25,347 bases of DNA. Source: an uncultured Actinomycetes bacterium. Its GTDB lineage: Bacteria > Actinomycetota > Thermoleophilia > Solirubrobacterales > 70-9. The notes beneath the pieces are model-generated. The model was not told the origin of the DNA and searched no databases. It saw only the letters and a program-made list of their open reading frames with translations. The stretch lies in contig CAMPIP010000011.1 of assembly GCA_946886425.1 (NCBI GenBank), forward strand, positions 1 to 25,347, written 5' to 3'. Position numbers and translations under genes: made by a program. Numbering within the stretch: position 1 is the stretch's first letter; every line of letters begins with the position of its first letter. Shown here one piece after another: positions 6,684 through 14,501 of this stretch.

Positions 6684-9170
6684 ATGAGAGCGCCGCTCTC
6701 CTGGCTGCGCGAGCACTGCGACCCGGACCTCGATCCGACCGCCCTCGCGGATCGCCTGGTGATGACCGGGACCGAGGTCGAGCGGGTCGAGACGGCCGGG
6801 CCGCCCGCCGCCGAGGGCTTCGTGATCGGCCGGGTCCTGGCCGCCGAGCAGCATCCCGACGCCGACCGGCTGCGAGTCTGCACGGTCGACACCGGCGATG
6901 GCGAGCGGACGATCGTCTGCGGCGCCCCCAATGTGGCGGCCGGCCAGACGGTCGCGGTGGCGCTGCCGGGAGCGCGGATGCCGGGCGGCGAGAAGCTGCG
7001 CAAGGCGAAGCTGCGGGGCGTTGCCTCGGAAGGGATGATCCTCTCCGCCGCCGAGCTCGAGGTCGCCGAGGAGTCGGACGGGATCATGGTCCTCGAGGAC
7101 GACGGGTTGGCGCCAGGGGCGCCGCTCGGCGAGGTCCTGCCGGTCGCCGAGCCGGTTCTGGAGATCGAGGTCACCCCGAACCGGACCGACTGCTTCGGCG
7201 TCTACGGGGTCGCCCGCGAGGTCCACGCGGTGACCGCGGCGCCGCTCGGCGAGGAGCCCTGGGCGCAGGACGCGCCCGCCGAGGGCGGCGGCGACGTCGC
7301 CGAGCTGGCCTCGGTCACGGTCGAGGTGCCGGAGCTCTGCCCGCGCTTCACCGCCCGCGCCTTCCTCGACGTCGAGGTCGGTCCCTCGCCGCTGTGGCTG
7401 CAGGCCCGGCTCAGCGCGGCCGGGCAGCGGCCGATCAACAACGTCGTCGACATCACCAACTACGTGATGCTGCTGACCGCGCAGCCCTTGCATGCCTTCG
7501 ACCTCGACAAGGTCCCGAACGGGGCGCTGACCGTGCGCACCGCCCGGGCCGGCGAGAAGATGACCACCCTCGACGGGGTCGAGCGCGAGCTCGACGCGGA
7601 GACGGTCCTGGTCTGCGACGAGAACGGCCCCAGCGGCATCGCCGGGATCATGGGCGGCCAGGTCTCCGAGGTCTCCGACTCGACGACCCGGGTCCTGCTC
7701 GAGGTCGCCAACTGGAACGGCACCAACATCCTCCGCACCTCGCGGATGCTGGGCTTGCGCTCCGAGGCCTCGGCCCGGTTCGAGAAGCAGCTGCATCCCG
7801 ACCTCTGCCTGCGGGCGCAGGCGATCGCCTCGCGGCTGCTGGTCGAGCACTGCGGGGCGAAGCTGGTGCCGGGGACGATCGACGCCGCCGCCGAGGTCCC
7901 GGCAGCGCGGACGCTCACCCTGCGCGGCGCGCGCGTCACCGGCCTGCTGGGGATGGAGATCTCCCAGGACGACCAGGTCGCCTACCTGGAGCGGCTCGGC
8001 TTCGGCGTCGAGCGGGCGGAGGAGAACCTCGAGGTCACCGTTCCGCCCGACCGCCACTACGACGTCACCCGCGAGGTCGACCTGATCGAGGAGGTGGCGC
8101 GGGTCCACGGGCTCGACGAGCACCTGCCGACGACCCTGCCCGCGGTCGGCGGCGCGGTCGGCGGCCTCGGCCGCGAACGGCAGCTGCGGCGCCGCTCCGA
8201 GGACGCCCTGCGCGACCTCGGCTTCGACCAGGTGGTCAGCTGGAGCTTCACCGACCCGGGCGAGTTCGGGCGTCTGCGGATCCCGGACGAGGACCCGCGC
8301 TCGCAACCGATCCTGCTCTCCAACCCGCTCTCCGAAGACCTCTCGGCGATGCGGACGACCCTGCTCGGCTCGCTGCTCGACGCCGCCTCCCGCAACCTCG
8401 CCCGCGGGGCGGAGCGGGTGGCGCTGTTCGAGTCCGGGGCCGCCTACCTGCGCGGCCAGGTCCACGAGGGCGGGCCGTTGGCCGGCGACTTCCCGGGCCG
8501 CGAACCGGCCCCGGCGACCGAGCCGCACCGCTTCGCCGCGCTTGCCGCCGGCCCGCTGGCGCCGGCGTCCTGGCGCAGCGACGCGCAGCCGGCCGACTTC
8601 TTCGCGCTGAAGGGCGTGCTCGAGGCGCTTGCCGCCCAGCTCGGCACGGCGCTCTCCTTCGCGCCGGCGACCGAGCCGTTCCTGCACCCCGGACGGGCCG
8701 CCGCGGTCTCGGTGCGCGGCGCCGCGGCCGGCGAGGGCAACGCCCCGATCCCCGCCGGCTGGCTGGGCGAGGTCCACCCGCTGGTCTGCCGGTCCTGGGA
8801 CGTCGAGGCCGCGGTCGCCTTCGAAATCGACGCGGCGCCGCTGCTGGCCGCCGCCACGGTCGAGCGCGAGGCCTACGAGGACGTCACCACCTTCCCGGCC
8901 GTCCACCAGGACCTGGCGGTGGTCGTGCCGCTCGAGGTCTCCGCCAGTGCCGTCCGCGAGGCCGTCCTCGGCGCCGGCGGGGAGCTGCTGCGCTCGGCGG
9001 AGGTCTTCGATCGCTACGAGGGCGAGCAGGTCGGCGCCGAGCGGGTCAGCCTGGCGCTGCGGCTCGAGTTCCGCGCCCCGGACCGCACCCTCACCGACGA
9101 GGAGGTGGCGGCGCGGCGGGCCGAGATCGAGACGGCGCTGGGCGAGATCGGGGGGACGCTGCGTGGCTGA
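6684..9170 (+). CDS. pheT: Phenylalanyl-tRNA synthetase beta subunit
   Basis: The large PheRS subunit, 828 residues, which carries editing and tRNA-binding modules. The order is the start MRAPLSWLREHCD, an EMAP-type tRNA-binding domain (about 40-150, with GRVLAAEQHPDADRLRVC), the B3/B4 editing region (about 210-390, with RPINNVVDITNYVM and HAFDLDKV), the B5 domain (about 405-475), the core-like region and the C-terminal FDX-ACB anticodon-binding domain (about 735-828, with FPAVHQDLAVVV). The ATG at 6684 is preferred over GTG 6675 because GAGG at 6672-6675 lies 8 bases upstream as a Shine-Dalgarno. The stop overlaps the argC start by 8 bases. Confidence 0.97.
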   Translation: MRAPLSWLREHCDPDLDPTALADRLVMTGTEVERVETAGPPAAEGFVIGRVLAAEQHPDADRLRVCTVDTGDGERTIVCGAPNVAAGQTVAVALPGARMPGGEKLRKAKLRGVASEGMILSAAELEVAEESDGIMVLEDDGLAPGAPLGEVLPVAEPVLEIEVTPNRTDCFGVYGVAREVHAVTAAPLGEEPWAQDAPAEGGGDVAELASVTVEVPELCPRFTARAFLDVEVGPSPLWLQARLSAAGQRPINNVVDITNYVMLLTAQPLHAFDLDKVPNGALTVRTARAGEKMTTLDGVERELDAETVLVCDENGPSGIAGIMGGQVSEVSDSTTRVLLEVANWNGTNILRTSRMLGLRSEASARFEKQLHPDLCLRAQAIASRLLVEHCGAKLVPGTIDAAAEVPAARTLTLRGARVTGLLGMEISQDDQVAYLERLGFGVERAEENLEVTVPPDRHYDVTREVDLIEEVARVHGLDEHLPTTLPAVGGAVGGLGRERQLRRRSEDALRDLGFDQVVSWSFTDPGEFGRLRIPDEDPRSQPILLSNPLSEDLSAMRTTLLGSLLDAASRNLARGAERVALFESGAAYLRGQVHEGGPLAGDFPGREPAPATEPHRFAALAAGPLAPASWRSDAQPADFFALKGVLEALAAQLGTALSFAPATEPFLHPGRAAAVSVRGAAAGEGNAPIPAGWLGEVHPLVCRSWDVEAAVAFEIDAAPLLAAATVEREAYEDVTTFPAVHQDLAVVVPLEVSASAVREAVLGAGGELLRSAEVFDRYEGEQVGAERVSLALRLEFRAPDRTLTDEEVAARRAEIETALGEIGGTLRG

Positions 9171-10194
9171 GTCGCGCCCGCAACCGCTCGCCGGCGAGCC
9201 CGCGGCGCGGGTCCTGGTCGCCGGCGCCTCCGGGTTCACCGGCGCCCTGGCCGCGCGGATCGTCTGGGAGCACCCGCGGCTGGAGCTGGTCGCCGCTACT
9301 TCGCGCAGCGACGCCGGCAAACGGCTCGACGTTCTCTACCCGCGCTACCGGGTGCCGCTGGAGCTGACCGAGCTCGACCCCGAGAACGTCGAGGGCGTCG
9401 ACGCGGCGATCGTCGCCTACCCGCACGGCGCGGCGGCCCCGACCGTGGCGGCGCTGCGGCGGCAGGGGATCGTCGTCGTCGACCTCTCCGCCGACTTCCG
9501 GCTCCGCGAGATGGACACCTACGAGCGCTGGTACGGCGAGCACGGGGCGCCGGAGCTGTTCGGCGAGGCCGTCTACGGGCTCAGCGAGATGTACCGGGAC
9601 GAGTTGCGCGGTGCCAAGCTGGTCGCGACGCCGGGCTGCTACCCGACCGCCAGCGTCCTCGCCCTGGCCCCGCTGGCCGAGCGGGGCATGCTGACCGACG
9701 TCGTCGTCAACGCCATGCAGGGCACCTCCGGGTATGGCCGCAGCAGCGACGACCTCGTCCACTTCTCGGCGATGACCGAGAACGCCTTCCCCTACAAGAC
9801 CGAGGGGCACCGGCACCGGCCCGAGATCGAACAGGAGCTGGCGGCGCTGGGCAGCCCGGCCCCGGTCGTCTTCGTCCCGCACCTGTTGCCGCTCGACCAG
9901 GGCGAGCTGGCGACCTGTTTCGCCACCCTGAGCGAGCCGCTCGCCAAGGAGGAGGCGCAGGCGCTCTACCAGGAGCGCTACGCCGGGGAGCCCTTCGTCA
10001 AGGTCCTTGACGGCCCGCCGAACCTACGGGCGGTCCGCGACACCAACGAGTGCCATGTCTACGTAACCGTCGAGGAGCGCGGCCGCGCGATCGCCTTCGC
10101 GGCGATCGACAACATCTGGAAGGGCGCCTCCAGCCATGGCGTCCAGAACCTCAACCTGATGCTGGGCCTGGACGAGACGGAGGGGCTGCTGTGA
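9163..10194 (+). CDS. argC: N-acetyl-gamma-glutamyl-phosphate reductase
   Basis: Third step of ornithine synthesis: NADPH-dependent reduction of N-acetylglutamyl phosphate to the semialdehyde. The 343-residue product opens with an NADP-binding Rossmann motif (VLVAGASGFTGALAARI). It has the active-site cysteine C159 in VATPGCYPTASVLALAPL, and VPHLLPLDQGELAT supplies the conserved downstream histidine. The length matches the longer actinobacterial and Bacillus form. The GTG start at 9163 overlaps the end of pheT by 8 bases, and a G-rich GGGGGA (9150-9155) acts as the ribosome-binding site. It is the first arginine gene of the operon and is firmly attached to pheST. Confidence 0.95.
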   Translation: MAESRPQPLAGEPAARVLVAGASGFTGALAARIVWEHPRLELVAATSRSDAGKRLDVLYPRYRVPLELTELDPENVEGVDAAIVAYPHGAAAPTVAALRRQGIVVVDLSADFRLREMDTYERWYGEHGAPELFGEAVYGLSEMYRDELRGAKLVATPGCYPTASVLALAPLAERGMLTDVVVNAMQGTSGYGRSSDDLVHFSAMTENAFPYKTEGHRHRPEIEQELAALGSPAPVVFVPHLLPLDQGELATCFATLSEPLAKEEAQALYQERYAGEPFVKVLDGPPNLRAVRDTNECHVYVTVEERGRAIAFAAIDNIWKGASSHGVQNLNLMLGLDETEGLL

Positions 10195-11357
10195 GCGCCC
10201 CCGGCGCGCCTTTCTTCAGGTCCCGCTGGGTGGATGCCCCGGCCGGCGTCGAGGAGCTCGACCCGACCGGGCTGGCGCCCGGCTTCCGGGCCGGCGGCGC
10301 CCACTGCGGGCTCAAGGGCGGCGGCAAGACCGACGTCGGCCTGCTCGTCTGCGACGCCGAGCAGGTGGCCTCGGCGATCGTCCTCACCCGCAACGCCTCG
10401 GCGGCGGCGCCGATCCGGGTCTGCCGCGAGCGGATCGACCGGGCCGGCATCCGCGCCGCCGTCGTCAACTCCGGCAACGCCAACGCCGAGACCGGCGAGC
10501 AGGGCATCGCCGACGCCTGGGCGATGTGCGAGACGGCGGCCGGCGAGCTGGGCCTGGCGCCCGCGCAGGTCGCCGTCGCCGAGACCGGCGTGATCGGCGT
10601 GCCGATGCCGATCGCCGACGTCCTGCCCGGGATCGGCGAGGCGGCGGGGACACTCTCCGCGGACGGCGCCGGCGCCTTCTCGGAGGCGATCGTCACCACC
10701 GACCGCTGGCCGAAGCGCTGCACCGTGCGGGCCGGCGGCGTGACCCTTTCCGCCCAGGCGAAGGGAGCGGGGATGATCGAGCCGAACATGGCGACGATGC
10801 TCTGCTTCGTCCAGACCGACGCGGTCCTCGCCGATCCGGCCGCCGAACTGCGCGCCGCCTGCGACGCCTCCTTCCACCGGATCACCGTCGACGGTCAGAT
10901 GAGCACCAACGACACGGTGCTGTTGCAGGGGACCGGCGGGTCCGGCAGGCCGCTGCCGGCCGGGCTGCTGGAGGCGGTCCTGAAGCAGCTGGCGATCGAG
11001 GTCGTCGCCGACGGCGAGGGCTCGGTCCGGGTCGGCCGGGTCGAGGTCAGCGGCGCCGTCAGCGCCGCCGAGGCCGAGCGCGTCGCCCGGGCGATCGCCA
11101 ACTCGCCGCTGGTCAAGACCGCTCTTTTCGGCCGCGACCCCAACTGGGGGCGGATCGCCCAGGCAGCCGGCGCCGCCCTGGCCGGCGAGGACCTCGAGGA
11201 GATCGGCTCGGACTCGATCGACGCCGAGGAGCTGGGCGGGGAGGCGCGCGAGGCCGAGATCGGCCTGCGGCTCGGCCGCGGCGAGCACCGCGCCCACGTC
11301 TGGTTCTCCGACCTCGGCTACGAGTACGTGCGGATCAACGCGGAGTACACGACGTGA
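10191..11357 (+). CDS. argJ: Glutamate N-acetyltransferase / ornithine acetyltransferase
   Basis: ArgJ moves the acetyl group from N-acetylornithine to glutamate (fifth step, recycling acetyl). Many members also use acetyl-CoA for the first step, and sequence alone cannot decide which type this is. The proenzyme of 388 residues cuts itself between Ala201 and Thr202 in EPNMATML, where Thr202 becomes the nucleophile. GGKTDVGLLVCD, NSGNANAETGEQG, the oxyanion-type AETGVIGVPMP and FGRDPNWGRIAQAAG are family hallmarks. The GTG start at 10191 overlaps the argC TGA (GTGA, 4-base overlap). No argA is seen, so the bifunctional form is plausible. Confidence 0.95.
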   Translation: MSAPGAPFFRSRWVDAPAGVEELDPTGLAPGFRAGGAHCGLKGGGKTDVGLLVCDAEQVASAIVLTRNASAAAPIRVCRERIDRAGIRAAVVNSGNANAETGEQGIADAWAMCETAAGELGLAPAQVAVAETGVIGVPMPIADVLPGIGEAAGTLSADGAGAFSEAIVTTDRWPKRCTVRAGGVTLSAQAKGAGMIEPNMATMLCFVQTDAVLADPAAELRAACDASFHRITVDGQMSTNDTVLLQGTGGSGRPLPAGLLEAVLKQLAIEVVADGEGSVRVGRVEVSGAVSAAEAERVARAIANSPLVKTALFGRDPNWGRIAQAAGAALAGEDLEEIGSDSIDAEELGGEAREAEIGLRLGRGEHRAHVWFSDLGYEYVRINAEYTT

Positions 11358-12205
11358 GCGGCCCGCTGGACACCAGCGTCGCGACGCTGCTCGAGGCGCT
11401 CCCGTACATCCGCGATTTCCACGGCCGCACCGTGGTGATCAAGTACGGCGGCGCGGCGATGCTCGACGAGGACCTCCGCGAGGCCTTCGCGACCGACGTC
11501 GTCCTGCTCAAGTACGTCGGCCTCAACCCGGTGATCGTCCACGGCGGCGGCCCCGAGATCACCCGTTACATGGACCGGCTCGGGCTCGAGGTCAAGTTCC
11601 ACGAGGGCCTGCGCGTCTCCGACGCCGAGACGGTCGAGGTGGCGAAGATGGTCCTGGTCGGCAAGCTCAACTCGGAAATCGTCCAGCGCCTCAACCGCCA
11701 CGGCCAGCCCGCGGTGGGGATGGCCGGCGAGGACGGGACCCTGTTCGAGGTCGCCCCGGTGGCCAACGCCGACCAGGTCGGCTTCGTCGGCAGCGTCGAG
11801 CGGGTTCACGTCGGCGTCCTCAACCACATCGCCGCCGATTACATCCCCGTGATCGCCTCCTCGGCATCCGACCGCCAGGGCCAGTCCTACAACGTCAACG
11901 CCGACGAGGCGGCCGGCAAGGTCGCCGCCGCGCTCGGCGCCTATAAGGCGATCTTCCTCACTGACGTCGAGGGCTGGCTGGCCGACCCGGCCGAGCAGGG
12001 CTCGCTGATCTCGCGGGCGACCGTCACCGACGTCGAGGGCAAGCTTGCCGAGATCGACGGCGGCATGCGGCCGAAGCTTCAGGCCTGCGTCGACGCGATC
12101 AGCGGCGGCGCCCAGTCGGCCCACATCATCGACGGCCGCAAGCCCCACAGCCTCCTGCTGGAGCTGTTCACCGACGCCGGCATCGGCACGATGGTGACCC
12201 CGTGA
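11354..12205 (+). CDS. argB: Acetylglutamate kinase
   Basis: Phosphorylates N-acetylglutamate with ATP, the second and often arginine-inhibited step. The 283-residue amino-acid-kinase fold shows VVIKYGGAAM (K30), VIVHGGGPEITRYMDRLGL, RVSDAETVEVAKMVL, the AGEDGTLF stretch, NVNADEAAGKVAAALGA and a C-terminal GGMRPKLQACVDAI followed by GIGTMV. An N-terminal helix of about 20 residues precedes the core. In feedback-inhibited hexameric NAGKs such an extension helps form the arginine-sensitive ring, so arginine control is likely but inferred. The GTG start at 11354 overlaps the argJ stop by 4 bases. Confidence 0.96.
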   Translation: MSGPLDTSVATLLEALPYIRDFHGRTVVIKYGGAAMLDEDLREAFATDVVLLKYVGLNPVIVHGGGPEITRYMDRLGLEVKFHEGLRVSDAETVEVAKMVLVGKLNSEIVQRLNRHGQPAVGMAGEDGTLFEVAPVANADQVGFVGSVERVHVGVLNHIAADYIPVIASSASDRQGQSYNVNADEAAGKVAAALGAYKAIFLTDVEGWLADPAEQGSLISRATVTDVEGKLAEIDGGMRPKLQACVDAISGGAQSAHIIDGRKPHSLLLELFTDAGIGTMVTP

Positions 12206-13443
12206 GCGCCCCCGAGATGCATTCGCCCTCGTATCCGGGGCAAACGCATCGCGCGCTCGGCCTTGATCAGGTGCGCGCGTTGGAGGAGCGCTACCTGATG
12301 CGGACCTACAGGCGCGGGGCCGTCGACTTCGTGCGGGGCGAGGGGCCGCTGCTCTGGGACGCCGACGGCAAGGAGTACCTCGACTTCCTGACCGGGATCT
12401 CGGTCTGCTCGCTCGGCCACTGCCACCCGTCGGTGGTCGAGGCGGTCCGCGAGCAGGCCGGGCGCTTGATGCACACCTCCAACCTTTTCTTCACCGAGCC
12501 GATGGTGCGGCTCGCGGAGCGGCTTTCCGAGTCGAGCCTCGGCGGCCGCGTCTTCTTCGCAAACTCCGGCACCGAGGCCAACGAGTGCGCGATCAAGATC
12601 GCCCGCAAGCACGCCCACGACCGGGGGATCGACGCGCCGGAGATCGTCAGCTTTGAGAGCGACTTCCACGGCCGCACCTACGGCTCCCTCTCGGCGACCC
12701 CGAACCTGGCCCGCAACGAGGCGCTGGGACCGATGCTGCCGGGCTTCCGCGCGGTGCCGCGCAACGACGCCGCCGCCCTGCGCCAGGCGGTCGGCGAGCG
12801 CACCGCGGCGGTCCTGATCGAGCCGATCCAGGGCGAGTCCGGGGTCAACCCGATCGCCGACGAGGTGCTGCTGGCGGCCCGCCAGGCCTGCGAAGAGAGT
12901 GGCGCCCTGCTGATCTTCGACGAGATCCAGACCGGGATCGGCCGCACCGGCTCGCTCTGGGCCTACGAGCAGACCCCGGTCCGCCCGGACGTCTTGACCA
13001 GCGCCAAGGCGCTCGGCGGCGGTATGCCGATCGGCGCCTGCGTCACCGCCCCCGTCGCCGCCGAGGTGCTGGAGCCCGGCGACCACGGTTCGACCTTCGC
13101 CGGCGGCCCGGTCGCCAGCGCCGCCGCGCTCGCCGTCCTCGACATCGTCGACGACCCGACCCTGCTGCGCCGGGTCCGCGAGCTCGGCGAGACCCTGCGG
13201 GTGGGCTTGGCCCAACTCGACGGCGTCGCCGAGGTACGGGGGAGGGGCCTGATGATCGGCGTCGGCCTCGCCGACGGCATCGACGCCGCCGCCCTCGGCG
13301 CCGATCTGCTGCGGCGCGGCCTCGTCGTCAACGTTCCCGCGCCCTCGACCCTGCGCTTGCTGCCGCCCCTCACCGTCGGCTCCGAGCACCTCGATCGCGC
13401 CGTCGAACTGCTCGGCGACGCCCTCTCCACGCGTCTGCCCTAA
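12202..13443 (+). CDS. argD: Acetylornithine aminotransferase
   Basis: PLP-dependent class III aminotransferase that makes N-acetylornithine from the semialdehyde and glutamate (fourth step). Its 413 residues are slightly longer than the usual 390-405 because of about 20 extra N-terminal residues. Key elements are FLTGISVCSLGHCHP, the FFANSGTEANECAIKIAR cofactor loop, LIFDEIQTGIGRTG with the PLP-binding Asp, and TSAKALGGGMPIGA with the Schiff-base lysine K269. The GTG at 12202 overlaps the argB TGA by 4 bases. argD is the last gene of the overlapping run that starts at 4893. The next gene begins 62 bases later. Confidence 0.95.
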   Translation: MSAPEMHSPSYPGQTHRALGLDQVRALEERYLMRTYRRGAVDFVRGEGPLLWDADGKEYLDFLTGISVCSLGHCHPSVVEAVREQAGRLMHTSNLFFTEPMVRLAERLSESSLGGRVFFANSGTEANECAIKIARKHAHDRGIDAPEIVSFESDFHGRTYGSLSATPNLARNEALGPMLPGFRAVPRNDAAALRQAVGERTAAVLIEPIQGESGVNPIADEVLLAARQACEESGALLIFDEIQTGIGRTGSLWAYEQTPVRPDVLTSAKALGGGMPIGACVTAPVAAEVLEPGDHGSTFAGGPVASAAALAVLDIVDDPTLLRRVRELGETLRVGLAQLDGVAEVRGRGLMIGVGLADGIDAAALGADLLRRGLVVNVPAPSTLRLLPPLTVGSEHLDRAVELLGDALSTRLP

Positions 13444-13489
13444 CCCGTCTATAGCACGGGTAGATGCAACCGCGTGGGCGATGACCGTC

Positions 13490-13495
13490 TAGGGT
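13490..13495 (+). promoter_or_regulatory. Candidate -10 TAGGGT before the coiled-coil gene
   Basis: TAGGGT fits TANNNT and ends 10 bases before the GTG at 13506. The gap also holds TATAGC (13450-13455) inside a small CCCGT/ACGGG inverted repeat (13444-13460), and the heptamer CCGTCTA occurs twice, 40 bp apart (13445, 13485). No good -35 is visible. Confidence 0.3.
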
Positions 13496-13505
13496 TGGGG
13501 CGGTT

Positions 13506-14078
13506 GTGAGCCGCAAGGATCGATCTGGCAGGCACGACCCGGCGACGGCGGAGCGGGTGACCTCGATCATCGAGGCGGCCGAGCGCGCCGCCGCGGCGCT
13601 GATCGACAGCGCCGACGCCAACGCCAAGCGCTACCTCGAAGAGGCCGAAGCGGAGGCGGACCGCGTCGTCGCCGCCCGTCTCGAGGACCTGCTCGAGGCG
13701 ACCGACTCGTTGGTCGACCAGGCCGAGGCGATCCGCCGCGAGTCCGAACGTCTGCTGGAAACATTGCGGGGGACCGGAGCCCAGATCCAGCCCGACGGCG
13801 ACGGGCAGGTCGCGGCCGAGGGGCCACCCTCGCTGCGCGGCAATCACCTTTCCGCGGTGCCGGCCGGGCCGCAGCCCGAGGGTGCGGACGCACTGCGGTC
13901 CGTCGAGCCGGAGGAGGCCCCGCCGCGCCCCGAAAACGCCGCCGGAGCGCGCCTGCTGGCGACCCAGATGGCCGTCTCCGGCAGCAGCCGCAGGGAAATC
14001 GAAGCGCGCCTGCGTAGCGGCTTCGAAATCGAGGACACCGGCGCCATCCTCGACGCGATCCTGGGGCCGGCCGACTGA
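13506..14078 (+). CDS. Unrecognised coiled-coil protein
   Basis: I do not recognise this 190-residue protein. The first 90 residues after a basic start (MSRKDRSGRHD) are a strong Ala/Glu/Arg-rich coiled coil, with segments such as AAERAAAALIDSADANAKR and LLEATDSLVDQAEAIRRES. A Pro/Gly-rich and probably flexible stretch follows (about 91-145). The end is a compact helical region (about 147-187: ARLLATQMAVSGSSRREIE, then FEIEDTGAILDAIL). The layout resembles DivIVA-like or other filament-scaffold proteins, but no diagnostic N-terminal DivIVA motif is seen. There is no signal peptide or membrane segment. The GTG start at 13506 follows a candidate -10. The TGA overlaps the ATG of the next gene by one base, so the two proteins probably act together. 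Confidence 0.8.
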   Translation: MSRKDRSGRHDPATAERVTSIIEAAERAAAALIDSADANAKRYLEEAEAEADRVVAARLEDLLEATDSLVDQAEAIRRESERLLETLRGTGAQIQPDGDGQVAAEGPPSLRGNHLSAVPAGPQPEGADALRSVEPEEAPPRPENAAGARLLATQMAVSGSSRREIEARLRSGFEIEDTGAILDAILGPAD

Positions 14079-14443
14079 TGCACGAGGATCCGACCCGGCT
14101 GATGGGGCCCGAGGACCGGGGCCCCGGCGGCCCGGACAGCGGCCGCCCCCACGGCAACATGCGCCTGTTGGTCGCGGGCCTGGTCGCGGTGATCGTCGGC
14201 CTGGTGATCGCGATCGTGGTGATCGCCTCCGACGACAACGGCGGCGCCACGACGACCTCGGCGACCGAAACGACGGCGGAACCGACGACCACCACCGAAC
14301 CGACCACGACCACGGAACCGACCACCGAGACGACGACCACGGAACCGACCACCGAAGAAGCCGAAGAACCGGAAGAAGAACCCGAAGTCGAAGAAGAAGA
14401 ACCCGCCGAAGAAGGCGGAGCAGGCGGTCTCGAAGCGCCTTAA
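14078..14443 (+). CDS. Single-pass membrane protein with Thr/Glu-rich tail
   Basis: Not recognised. The 121-residue product has a short polar, Pro/Gly-rich N-terminus (1-28), one hydrophobic helix (about 30-50, LLVAGLVAVIVGLVIAIVVI) and a low-complexity tail (52-121) built of TTTTEPTTTTEPTTET-type repeats that grade into an acidic Glu/Pro stretch. Arg29 just before the helix suggests the N-terminus is inside, which would place the Thr/Glu tail in the cell-wall space, where Thr-rich segments are often extended or glycosylated. No sortase motif is present. The ATG shares its A with the TGA of the coiled-coil gene. The codons of the tail are A-richer (GAA, ACC) than in neighbours. Confidence 0.75.
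   Translation: MHEDPTRLMGPEDRGPGGPDSGRPHGNMRLLVAGLVAVIVGLVIAIVVIASDDNGGATTTSATETTAEPTTTTEPTTTTEPTTETTTTEPTTEEAEEPEEEPEVEEEEPAEEGGAGGLEAP
14249..14413 (+). repeat. Low-complexity Thr/Glu/Pro coding repeat
   Basis: Degenerate tandem repetition of ACC/ACG (Thr), GAA (Glu) and CCG (Pro) codons, with the unit ACCACGGAACCGACCACC-like recurring about three times before changing to GAA-rich codons. It encodes the tail of the membrane protein and may vary in length between strains by slippage. This is visible in the sequence; the variation is inference. Confidence 0.8.
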
Positions 14444-14501
14444 GGCCCGCTCACAGGTCACACTGCCGCCGGGGCAAGCGGCATGACAGACTTCCGCCTC
14501 C

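Noticed and set aside
6375..9320. A 981-codon minus-strand frame opposite pheS/pheT
   Set aside because: Same effect: an antisense shadow of pheT, with low-complexity composition and no domain.
14249..14413. CRISPR-like or tandem DNA repeat array
   Set aside because: The repetition follows codons in one reading frame (Thr, Glu, Pro), with no constant repeat and spacer lengths.
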